Below the pieces are notes generated by a model. It made no database searches and was not told the DNA's origin. It was given only the letters and a program-made list of their open reading frames with translations. 15,754 nt of DNA from positions 1 to 15,754 of the forward strand of contig JAEWHU010000153.1 of the NCBI GenBank assembly GCA_023387635.1, read 5' to 3'. This document shows, piece by piece, positions 6,624 to 12,983 of the stretch (the first letter of the stretch is position 1; every line of letters begins with the position of its first letter). The position numbers were made by a program, and so were the translations under genes. This DNA comes from Bacillota bacterium. GTDB taxonomy: Bacteria; Bacillota; Clostridia; Lachnospirales; Lachnospiraceae.

Positions 6624-6636
6624 AGAATGTTATAAT
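6608..6636 (+). promoter_or_regulatory. Promoter of the marR-reductase operon
   Basis: TTGACG (6608-6613), a 17-bp spacer and a perfect TATAAT (6631-6636). Operator 1 covers the -35, and operator 2 overlaps the end of the -10 and the start site. The 32-bp centre-to-centre distance (about three turns) places both repressor dimers on the same DNA face, so repression should be tight. Confidence 0.8.
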
Positions 6637-6655
6637 ATCTTTATATCAAGATATT
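6634..6655. promoter_or_regulatory. MarR operator 2
   Basis: AATATCTT-TATATC-AAGATATT has the same 8-bp arms and 6-bp spacer as operator 1 but a different centre, which indicates that the arms are the conserved recognition element. It begins inside the -10 box and covers the expected transcription start. Confidence 0.7.
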
Positions 6656-6687
6656 ATTTTGAAATTACATATGAGGAGGTTATATAG

Positions 6688-7137
6688 ATGGAAACCAATG
6701 TGAGATTAATGGTAGTTTTAAAGAAACTAACAATTACTTTAATGAATAGTTTAGGAAAGAACTTAGCGGAACTTGGACTTAGTGGGAGTAGTTACCCAAT
6801 ACTGGCTCATCTTAATGCTGTAGGTAGGGTTAAAACACAAGAGCTTGGTGATGTTGCTCTTATAACTAGCGGAACGATCACACATATGGTGAGCAAATTA
6901 GTAAAGGAAGGTTATGTACGCAAAGATCAAGACATTGAGGATAAAAGAATTTTTTGGGTTGAGATAACTGAGAAAGGAAGAATTACCTTTAATAAAATAA
7001 ATGAAGAACATATGAAATATCTGAATTTTTTACTGGATGAATTTACGGAAGATGAAAAAGTTGCATTTATAGAACAAATGAAATATATAGGAAAAAATAT
7101 TGAAAATAAAATAAAAAATGAAGTGGAGTATAAGTGA
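6688..7137 (+). CDS. MarR family transcriptional repressor
   Basis: 149 residues; strong GAGGAGG before ATG 6688. The winged-helix core is visible: helix VKTQELGDVALITSGTITHMVSKL is the helix-turn-helix (about residues 48-72), followed by the wing EGYVRKDQDIEDKRIFWVEITEKG with the DKR signature of MarR proteins. N- and C-terminal helices form the dimer interface. It is the first gene of an operon with a flavin reductase, and the two operators upstream argue for autoregulation. The operator type (TATCTT...AAGATA) and the oxidoreductase partner recall MhqR/YodB-class sensors of quinones or electrophiles, but that link is inference. There is no obvious conserved N-terminal cysteine. Confidence 0.92.
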   Translation: METNVRLMVVLKKLTITLMNSLGKNLAELGLSGSSYPILAHLNAVGRVKTQELGDVALITSGTITHMVSKLVKEGYVRKDQDIEDKRIFWVEITEKGRITFNKINEEHMKYLNFLLDEFTEDEKVAFIEQMKYIGKNIENKIKNEVEYK

Positions 7138-7184
7138 GTGTTAATGAATCCTATCACTTATCAACAGAAATTGGAGGTCAAATT

Positions 7185-7916
7185 ATGCAGTTAAAAGAAG
7201 CATTAAAATTCATTACTAACATAAAACATTTCAAGGGATTATTTAGAAAGTCAATAGCGACAATTGAATCTATTGAGAATCCATACGAGGACTATTATGT
7301 TATTAAGTTAGCAACAGCACCTGGTTTTACTTGGAATCCAGGTGAACATGGGATATTCAAGCTAATTGGTAAAGATATAAAGGGAACGGATTATAGATTA
7401 TTTTCAGTGGCATCAATACCAGAAGAAGGATATATACTGTTAGGAATAAGAACAGGTAAAGAACCTAGTAGTTATAAAAAGGAATTGATATCAATGAAAA
7501 AAGGTGAGAAGGTTTCTCTTTCTGGACCTTTTGGATGGTTCAAACTTATGGATAGAACATCGCCTCTTGTTCTATTTGCTAGCGGTGTTGGTATTACTCC
7601 TATACGTGCTTTACTTAAGGAATTAGAGAATGATATGAATAGACCAGTTGAAGTTGTATATGCCTCCTATCAATTTTACTTGTTTGAGGAGGAAATAGAA
7701 CGAATCGTTAATAACAATCCCAAAATAACGTTGCATAAAACAGTGACCCCTGAGGAGACACAACATAAATTAACAAAGCTTGCTACCCAATATGGTAACA
7801 ATGCATATTATTATAATTCAGGAGCCCCTGCTGTCCTAGAATCGGTTAAAACACTTTTGAATGCCAAAGGCATAAATGATAAGAGAATTGTAGATGATAC
7901 ACTAAAAGGATATTAA
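7185..7916 (+). CDS. FNR-type FAD/NAD(P)H oxidoreductase
   Basis: 243 residues from ATG 7185, which has GGAGG 7 nt upstream. An in-frame GTG at 7134 overlapping the marR stop is an alternative start that would add 17 residues. The ferredoxin-NADP reductase fold is clear: FAD-binding barrel with DYRLFSVAS (RxxS motif), LGIRTG and LSGPFGWF, then the NAD(P) half with LFASGVGITPIRALL and the final YYYNSGAPAVLESV. It lacks a C-terminal ferredoxin or 2Fe-2S cysteine cluster, so it probably passes electrons to a separate acceptor or reduces a small oxidant. Co-transcription with MarR suggests induction by the compound that the repressor senses. Confidence 0.85.
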   Translation: MQLKEALKFITNIKHFKGLFRKSIATIESIENPYEDYYVIKLATAPGFTWNPGEHGIFKLIGKDIKGTDYRLFSVASIPEEGYILLGIRTGKEPSSYKKELISMKKGEKVSLSGPFGWFKLMDRTSPLVLFASGVGITPIRALLKELENDMNRPVEVVYASYQFYLFEEEIERIVNNNPKITLHKTVTPEETQHKLTKLATQYGNNAYYYNSGAPAVLESVKTLLNAKGINDKRIVDDTLKGY

Positions 7917-7923
7917 GAATTTT

Positions 7924-7974
7924 ACAGTGTAACATGATTACTATAATGGTACGCATGTTACACTGTATTTATTT
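7924..7974. terminator. Bidirectional terminator between reductase and degV
   Basis: ACAGTGTAACATG (7924-7936) pairs perfectly with CATGTTACACTGT (7954-7966) over a 17-nt loop, followed by ATTTATTTT on the plus strand. The converging minus-strand degV transcript can use the same stem, followed by AAAATTC, a weaker tail. Confidence 0.85.
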
Positions 7975-7998
7975 TATACTAGTTATTAATAATCTTGC

Positions 7999-8838
7999 TT
8001 ATTCTTTCGTAATATATGAAATTCCTACAACCCCTGGCCCGGTATGCGTTCCAACAACACTACCAATATTACAGATTAATATGTCATCTGTCTCCAAAAA
8101 TGGCTTAAAATAATCAATACAATTATCAAGTCTATCACGAGCATTCGAATGACCAAAAGAAAATCCATACTTAAAATCTGCTGGTTCATTATCTAAAAAT
8201 TCTTTTAATTTTTTTAAACCAGATTTAGTGCTTCTTGCTTTCCCAACAGGAATGATTTTACCTTCCTGAACTTTTAATACTGGGTGGATGCCTAAAAAAC
8301 CGCCTATCATAGCAGAGGTTGCTGATAACCTTCCACCCATTTTTAAATATTTTAGGGTATCGATTACCGCTACTAATCTAAGTCGTTTTGTTAAGTCTCG
8401 TATTCTATCTGCGATGTCTTTTGCACTAAAGCCTGCTTCTTTTAATTTTACTGCTTCTTTTACTAGTAAAGCTAAACCAAAGGAACCAGATGTAGAATCT
8501 ACGATATGTATCTTATCGGATGAAACCATATCTGCTGCGATAACTGCAGATTGGTAAGTTACACTAAGCTCAGAGGAGATAAGAATTGCAACTACTTCAT
8601 CACCATCGTCTATGGCTTTCTGAAAGACTTCCTCAAACTCTGCAGGATTCACTTGTGATGTGGTTGGTAATTCTTCAGCTTTTTCTAATTTATCATAAAA
8701 TTCACTACGTGAAATTTCAATTTCGTCCTTGTATGATTGTTCTCCAAAATTAACAATTAAAGGGAGAACTGTAAGATCCATTCTAACCTGATCCTCTTTT
8801 GCAATGTCACTGGTACTGTCAGTAATAATTTTCACCAT
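7999..8838 (-). CDS. DegV family fatty-acid-binding protein
   Basis: 279 residues. DegV proteins (FakB) hold a fatty acid and present it to the kinase FakA, or act as carriers in lipid metabolism. Family marks: N-terminal KIITDSTSDI, the TTSQVNPAEF loop (residues 59-68), the DSTSGSFG segment (114-121) lining the acyl pocket, the KYLKMGGRLS helix-turn, and C-terminal GTHTGPGVVG with a conserved histidine. Its AAGGAG lies inside the end of the upstream MarR gene and the two overlap by one base (TAATG), so they are translationally coupled. No fakA is visible here. Which fatty acid is bound cannot be told. Confidence 0.92.
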   Translation of the reverse strand: MVKIITDSTSDIAKEDQVRMDLTVLPLIVNFGEQSYKDEIEISRSEFYDKLEKAEELPTTSQVNPAEFEEVFQKAIDDGDEVVAILISSELSVTYQSAVIAADMVSSDKIHIVDSTSGSFGLALLVKEAVKLKEAGFSAKDIADRIRDLTKRLRLVAVIDTLKYLKMGGRLSATSAMIGGFLGIHPVLKVQEGKIIPVGKARSTKSGLKKLKEFLDNEPADFKYGFSFGHSNARDRLDNCIDYFKPFLETDDILICNIGSVVGTHTGPGVVGISYITKE

Positions 8839-9308
8839 TATAATGTCTCCTTATTTTGAATATATTTATTATTAAAAAAAGTTCTAATATCTTCTAAAGC
8901 CTTCAGTAGGATATCCGCTTCATCTTCATTTATTATTGATAAGATACTACCTACCATTTCATAATGAAATTTCTCATGATATCTATTGACCTCAAGACCC
9001 AGTTCAGTTGGATATATACGTACAATCCGTTTATCTTTATCTATTTTTTTTCTAACTAAATAACCTTTTTTTTCTAAAGTATTAACTGCAACCGTTAAAG
9101 AACCCGCAGTAATTTTAAGTGCTTCTGCAATAGAAGCAGTGCTATTATCACCGTTATTATCATTGGCCAAACATACGGCCTCAATAACATGGAATTCTTT
9201 TAAAGATAGATTTCCATATTCTTTGATCAGTGATAGTTCTTCGGCTTTTAAAACATCATTAAACAGTTCCACTAAATATCTGTTTAGTTTATCTTGATAT
9301 TGGGCCAT
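8838..9308 (-). CDS. MarR family regulator, FabT-like
   Basis: 156 residues preceded by AGGAGG. A winged helix is visible in NLSLKEFHVIEAVC, then ASIAEALKITAGSLTVAVNTLEKKGY (helix-turn-helix, about residues 58-83), then the wing LVRKKIDKDKRIVRIYPTELG with DKR. FabT, the MarR repressor of type II fatty-acid synthesis in streptococci, has this layout, and pairing with a fatty-acid-binding DegV protein supports a lipid-sensing role. A 21-bp operator dyad overlaps its own promoter, which indicates autoregulation. The FabT assignment is inference; no fab genes are in the window. Confidence 0.88.
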   Translation of the reverse strand: MAQYQDKLNRYLVELFNDVLKAEELSLIKEYGNLSLKEFHVIEAVCLANDNNGDNSTASIAEALKITAGSLTVAVNTLEKKGYLVRKKIDKDKRIVRIYPTELGLEVNRYHEKFHYEMVGSILSIINEDEADILLKALEDIRTFFNNKYIQNKETL

Positions 9309-9328
9309 GGGGATTCCTCCTAACTAAT

Positions 9329-9349
9329 ATAGTTTGAACTTCAAACTAT
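9329..9349. promoter_or_regulatory. FabT-like operator of the marR-degV operon
   Basis: ATAGTTTGAA-C-TTCAAACTAT is a perfect 21-bp dyad. It touches the -10 box and covers the transcription start of the minus-strand operon. The AGTTTGA...TCAAACT arms resemble the streptococcal FabT site (AGTTTGAtTaTCAAAtT as I recall it). Confidence 0.7.
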
Positions 9350-9376
9350 TATATCATTCTAATTTCTAATTGTCAA
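9348..9376 (-). promoter_or_regulatory. Consensus promoter of the marR-degV operon
   Basis: On the minus strand TTGACA (9371-9376), 17-bp spacer and TATAAT (9348-9353), with an extended TG before the -10. This is a full consensus promoter, so regulation must come from a repressor; the dyad at 9329-9349 fills that role. Confidence 0.85.
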
Positions 9377-9464
9377 ATTTATTATATTGCACCCTAACTT
9401 TTGAATTATATATTATAAAAAACTAACAATTTTCTAAGTGAATAGTATAAGTAAGAACTTAGTA

Positions 9465-9476
9465 GAACTTGTGTTC
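9465..9476. promoter_or_regulatory. Second LexA/DinR-like dyad
   Basis: The same 12-mer GAACTTGTGTTC found at 113-124 recurs here, again with the -35 hexamer as its bases 5-10. It matches the Firmicutes SOS-box consensus at 12 of 14 positions counting flanks (A instead of C before, T in the spacer). LexA as binder is inferred. Confidence 0.5.
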
Positions 9477-9497
9477 CTTGTTAATATATGGTACAAT
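9469..9497 (+). promoter_or_regulatory. Promoter upstream of the LTA-synthase-like gene
   Basis: TTGTGT (9469-9474), 17-bp spacer, TACAAT (9492-9497) with an extended TGG just before the -10. The arrangement is the same as the toxin promoter at 117-145. Transcription should start near 9504, about 88 nt before ATG 9592. No other gene with a ribosome site lies between, so the LTA-synthase-like gene is the likely target. Confidence 0.55.
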
Positions 9498-9584
9498 TTA
9501 GCAAAATAAATTTACTAGATTTATTGTGTGCTAACTCATCCATGTATTTAAATAAGATAAGGAAAAAGAAATATGTATAATAAC

Positions 9585-9612
9585 TTGACAAATGAATCAA
9601 TTAAAGTATAAT
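9585..9612 (+). promoter_or_regulatory. Possible second promoter overlapping the gene start
   Basis: TTGACA (9585-9590), 16-bp spacer and TATAAT (9607-9612) form a near-perfect promoter lying across ATG 9592. If used, the transcript would start near 9619 and translation would have to begin at the in-frame ATG 9646. It may be chance in A/T-rich DNA, but the hexamers are both exact. Confidence 0.35.
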
Positions 9613-11436
9613 TTCCTAGAAGTACTTAGAAGCGAGTGCAAACGAATGATATTAAATATAAAAAAATCATATGAAAGTTTTACATCGAAAGCTAGGCAAT
9701 CAAAAAAGTATCAAATATTATCAATAATAGTTGTATCTATATTAATCACATGTATTATAGAGGCTCTACTCAGGCGCAATGTAACAAAAGGATTAGTTTT
9801 TATGTTCACCAATCCAATCATGAGTTTACTGAATATACTAATAATATTTATATCTTTAGCCTTAGCCTTATTAACTAATCGAAAAAGATTTATATTCTTT
9901 CTAATATCTACCATATGGTTAATAATCGGTATATTAAATTATATAATTATGTGTTTTCGATTAACACCTTTATCTGTAATGGATTTTTATGAATTAGAAT
10001 CTACGTTTAAAACTATTCCTATACCTAATTCATTAAAGATGATTCTTCTTATTATTGCTATCATAATTATTACAGTTCTAATGATTAAATTATGGAAGAA
10101 ATCATGTAAAAGTAATTCTCAGGTAAAATTGTCGTTAACTATAATAGGGGCAGCCATATCTCTCTTTTTAGTATTCTCTATCTTAGCAAGACATATGAAT
10201 ATTTTGTCAGAGCGCTTTGACAATCTTCATGATGCTTATATGGATTATGGGTTTGCATATTCCTTATCAATTACAACATTTGATCATGGTATTGATAAAC
10301 CAAAGGATTATTCCAAAAAGCGGATAGATGAAATTAAAAATGATATTGAAAATATACCATATAATAACTATAATAATACTAAGCAAAATCCCAATATTAT
10401 TATGGTTCAACTAGAATCATTTTTTGATATTAATAACTTAATAGGGTATAACTTTAGCGAAAATCCTATACCTAATTTTACTAAGATGAGAAATGAATTT
10501 TCATCTGGTTTTCTTACAGTACCATCTTTGGGCGCAGGTACCGTAAATACAGAATTTGAAGTTTTAACTGGAATGAATACGGACTTTTTTGGCAAAGGAG
10601 AGTACCCTTACAGGACTATATTACAAAAATCAACCGTTGAAAGCATATGTACAAATCTAGAAGAATTAGGATATCATAGTTATGCAATTCATAATAATAC
10701 TGCCACTTTTTATAAGCGAAACGAAGTTTATTGTAGATTGGGTTTTGATAATTTTGTTTCCATAGAACATATGGACAATATTGAATATAATCCTATTGGG
10801 TGGGCTAAAGATAAGGTGTTAACAGATGAAATATTAAATGCTCTTAAGGCTGATTCCACTAGGGATTTTATTTATGCAATAACTGTTCAATCACATGGAG
10901 AATATATTGCTGAAAAATTAGACAGTCAAAAACGAATAAGTGTAATACCATCTAATGATAATCATATCTTTAATAAAGACGAGAACATTATAGATGAAAA
11001 TTATATTAATCAATTGGAGTATTATGTGAATCAACTTTCTGAGACAGACAAATTTATAGGAGATTTAACAGATATTTTGTCGATTTACGAAGAGCCTACA
11101 GTTGTAGTCTTTTTTGGAGATCATTTGCCACCCTTGTCTTTAAATGACGAAGACTTAAAACAAAACAAATATCAAACAGAATATATCATATGGAGTAATT
11201 ACACAATGGATAAAGTTAGATTGGATTTATCTGCTTACCAATTGAATGCTTATTTACTTTCACGTATTGGTATAAATAATGGAATTATGACTAAATTTCA
11301 TCAACGATATATGGATGATATTGAGGATAATGAAAATATGAAACTATTGCAATATGATATGCTTTACGGCAAAAAGTATGTTTATGGTGGAAAAAATCCG
11401 TATCTTCCGAAAGAAACAATTATGGGTATCAAGTAA
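9592..11436 (+). CDS. LTA-synthase-like membrane phosphoglycerol transferase / sulfatase
   Basis: 614 residues. About five membrane helices occupy residues 42-200, then an extracellular alkaline-phosphatase-fold domain follows. Active-site residues are visible: metal ligand E275 in MVQLESF, nucleophile T317 in SLGAGTVNTEFEVLTG, H435 in TVQSHGEY, and D510/H511 in VVFFGDHLPPL. LtaS-type enzymes polymerise glycerol phosphate from phosphatidylglycerol onto lipid or glycan anchors; this one could make lipoteichoic acid or modify another envelope polymer. The ribosome site before ATG 9592 is weak (AAGGAAAAAG, about 20 nt upstream), and ATG 9646 is an alternative start. The DUF368 gene follows about 100 bp on the same strand. 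Confidence 0.88.
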   Translation: MNQLKYNFLEVLRSECKRMILNIKKSYESFTSKARQSKKYQILSIIVVSILITCIIEALLRRNVTKGLVFMFTNPIMSLLNILIIFISLALALLTNRKRFIFFLISTIWLIIGILNYIIMCFRLTPLSVMDFYELESTFKTIPIPNSLKMILLIIAIIIITVLMIKLWKKSCKSNSQVKLSLTIIGAAISLFLVFSILARHMNILSERFDNLHDAYMDYGFAYSLSITTFDHGIDKPKDYSKKRIDEIKNDIENIPYNNYNNTKQNPNIIMVQLESFFDINNLIGYNFSENPIPNFTKMRNEFSSGFLTVPSLGAGTVNTEFEVLTGMNTDFFGKGEYPYRTILQKSTVESICTNLEELGYHSYAIHNNTATFYKRNEVYCRLGFDNFVSIEHMDNIEYNPIGWAKDKVLTDEILNALKADSTRDFIYAITVQSHGEYIAEKLDSQKRISVIPSNDNHIFNKDENIIDENYINQLEYYVNQLSETDKFIGDLTDILSIYEEPTVVVFFGDHLPPLSLNDEDLKQNKYQTEYIIWSNYTMDKVRLDLSAYQLNAYLLSRIGINNGIMTKFHQRYMDDIEDNENMKLLQYDMLYGKKYVYGGKNPYLPKETIMGIK

Positions 11437-11540
11437 ACCACTTTTGTGGCTCATGTATCCGATAATAAAAGTATTCTCAGTAAAAATAAGACATGAATTG
11501 CAGATTAACAAAATTGATTGTTAAAAAGAAAGGAAATAAA

Positions 11541-12386
11541 ATGAAAAGTAATTTAATCATTATGTTAAAAGGGTTCATCATTGGTTCATCAATGAGTGTT
11601 CCAGGAGTAAGTGGTGGTACGATGGCCATACTTTTAGGTATCTACGATAAACTAATCGGTACCATTAGTAATTTCTTTAAGGACATTAAGGAAAACATAA
11701 AATTCCTTATGAAGTTTTGTATTGGTGCAGCCGTTGGTATAGGTTCATTGGCCTTTGTTATTAAATGGCTATTGGAGAAGTTCCCAATTCCAGTATCTTT
11801 CTTTTTTCTAGGAGCCGTAATTGGAGGTATTCCAGCTCTGTACAAAAAAACAAAATCATCATCCATTAATATTTCATCCATTATTTATTTCTTCATAGGA
11901 TTGGTGATAGTTATTTCCATAGGATTTATATCTGTTGGCAAAATAGATATTAGCTCAGGTTCAGGTCTATTACACTATTTCATGTTATTCGTAACAGGTG
12001 TTTGTATTGCACTTGCATTAGTGTTACCTGGTATCAGTACATCCCATATGTTGATTGTTCTTGGAATGTATGATGATATGCTTTTAGCTATTACAAAATT
12101 CGATATTGTTTATATTGGTATGTTAGGTATTGCAACTTTAATCGGTATATTTTTAATTACAAAACCTCTCGAATGGATGATGAAACAATATGCACATCAG
12201 ACTTATTGTATAATAATTGGTTTTGTACTTGGATCTACTTCGGAAATTTTCCGTGGTATAATATTCCCGGCAATACCAAATAATGCTGTTTTATCTTGGT
12301 GGATTCCTACTATAATTATATCCCTGATAACCTTTGTGCTAGGGTATCTTTCAATTGTAGGATTATCTAGATTTTCTAATGATTAA
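11541..12386 (+). CDS. DUF368 membrane protein, polyprenyl-phosphate transporter family
   Basis: 281 residues from ATG 11541, which has AAAGGAA upstream; in-frame ATG 11493 lacks a ribosome site. About eight hydrophobic segments. The family's internal repeat is plain: SVPGVSGGTMAILLGIYD (residues 19-36) and ALVLPGISTSHMLIVLGMYD (159-178), two re-entrant-type PG motifs in opposite halves. DUF368 proteins (PopT) have been reported to return undecaprenyl phosphate across the membrane for reuse in wall and teichoic acid synthesis. Its place after an LTA-synthase-like gene fits an envelope function. A strong terminator follows. Confidence 0.88.
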   Translation: MKSNLIIMLKGFIIGSSMSVPGVSGGTMAILLGIYDKLIGTISNFFKDIKENIKFLMKFCIGAAVGIGSLAFVIKWLLEKFPIPVSFFFLGAVIGGIPALYKKTKSSSINISSIIYFFIGLVIVISIGFISVGKIDISSGSGLLHYFMLFVTGVCIALALVLPGISTSHMLIVLGMYDDMLLAITKFDIVYIGMLGIATLIGIFLITKPLEWMMKQYAHQTYCIIIGFVLGSTSEIFRGIIFPAIPNNAVLSWWIPTIIISLITFVLGYLSIVGLSRFSND

Positions 12387-12405
12387 CTTGTGAAACATAA
12401 GAATG

Positions 12406-12448
12406 AAAAAAAGTGCAATGACTTTTAAAAGGTTATTGTACTTTTTTT
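12406..12448 (+). terminator. Terminator after the DUF368 gene
   Basis: Seven or more A's plus GTGCAATGAC pair, with G-U wobbles, to GTTATTGTAC plus a 7-T run (12431-12448), over a short TTTTAAAA-type loop. Confidence 0.85.
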
Positions 12449-12527
12449 GTCTGTAAATGCAGAGAACGTACGAAAAGCCAAATGCTAATCCATTATACAT
12501 GTCCTTATTATAGGATTAAGTTGAGAG

Positions 12528-12606
12528 TTGACTATATTACCAATATTTGTTATATTTACTGTAAATAGTGTTGTCCAGGAGGTATAAGATGAAATTGTGT
12601 AATTAA
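12528..12606 (+). promoter_or_regulatory. Promoter and orphan ribosome site in the gene-free stretch
   Basis: TTGACT (12528-12533), 17-bp spacer, TATATT (12551-12556). Downstream a strong AGGAGG (12577-12582) precedes ATG 12589, but that frame stops after five codons (MKLCN). This is either the start of a decayed gene, a minimal upstream ORF in a long leader, or chance. The predicted transcript would enter the structured region at 12604 and head for the gene at 12984. Confidence 0.45.
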
Positions 12607-12700
12607 TTACTAATCAATTTTCATAATCGAGAATTGATTAAAAGAGTAATAAAATGCTTAACCATTAGGCTTTATTTGTGTACTCTTTTAATTGTAATTA
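12604..12700 (+). ncRNA. Predicted three-way-junction RNA element
   Basis: A closing helix TAATTAC (12604-12610)/GTAATTA (12694-12700) encloses two abutting hairpins. Hairpin A pairs 12611-12622 with 12629-12640 (12 bp including one G-U, 6-nt loop). Hairpin B pairs AAAGAGTA (12641-12648) with TACTCTTT (12681-12688) and has an inner AATAAA/TTTATT helix. The three helices adjoin almost without linkers, which is unlikely for random A/T-rich DNA. It could be a regulatory leader, a small RNA or a palindromic element. No known riboswitch consensus was recognised. Confidence 0.4.
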
Positions 12701-12810
12701 GAATACATACTTCTTATAGAACTAAAACTATTTTCATGATTTTATATAAAAGTTTATCACTTAGAATAGTACCTGAAACTAATATTAGTAATATATGTTT
12801 TTAATAAATA

Positions 12811-12840
12811 TGTATTATAATTTTTATTACATATAATACA
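12811..12840. repeat. Inverted repeat in the gene-free stretch
   Basis: TGTATTATA (12811-12819) and TATAATACA (12832-12840) are perfect complements around a 12-bp spacer. The arms contain TATAAT-like strings on both strands but no partner -35 at a proper distance. The rest of 12701-12888 shows no gene or other clear feature. Confidence 0.3.
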
Positions 12841-12888
12841 GGTTCTTATTAAGTAAGCTTCTTTATATATAATAGATTGCGAATTTTA

Positions 12889-12927
12889 GGCTACAAGAAA
12901 GCTATGCTTTTTTGTAGTCTTTTGTTC
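12889..12927 (+). terminator. Terminator hairpin 54 nt upstream of the next gene (possible attenuator)
   Basis: GGCTACAAGAAAGC (12889-12902) pairs over a 3-nt loop with GCTTTTTTGTAGTC (12906-12919), 14 bp with two G-U pairs, then TCTTTTG. Because the DUF368 transcript already ends at 12448, this stem would stop only transcripts begun in the gene-free stretch (for example from 12528), just before the gene at 12984. A string nearly equal to its right arm, GCTTTATTTGT, occurs at 12669-12679 and could pair with the left arm instead. Confidence 0.7.
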
Positions 12928-12983
12928 TATATTCAATAAACAATGGTTAGGCCTTATTAATTCATTTTAAGGAGGTTCTAACG

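Noticed and set aside
9573..9611. A 12-codon ORF (ATG 9573) overlapping the start of the LTA-synthase-like gene.
   Set aside because: It is very short and out of frame, and its apparent ribosome site serves the main gene about as well; no leader-type hairpins were seen.
12589..12606. A gene starting at the well-placed AGGAGG/ATG in the gene-free stretch.
   Set aside because: The frame stops after five codons and no other frame continues with coding character; kept only as part of the leader description.
12811..12840. Transposon end or divergent promoter at the TGTATTATA inverted repeat.
   Set aside because: There is no transposase, target duplication or usable -35 hexamer; kept only as an inverted repeat.
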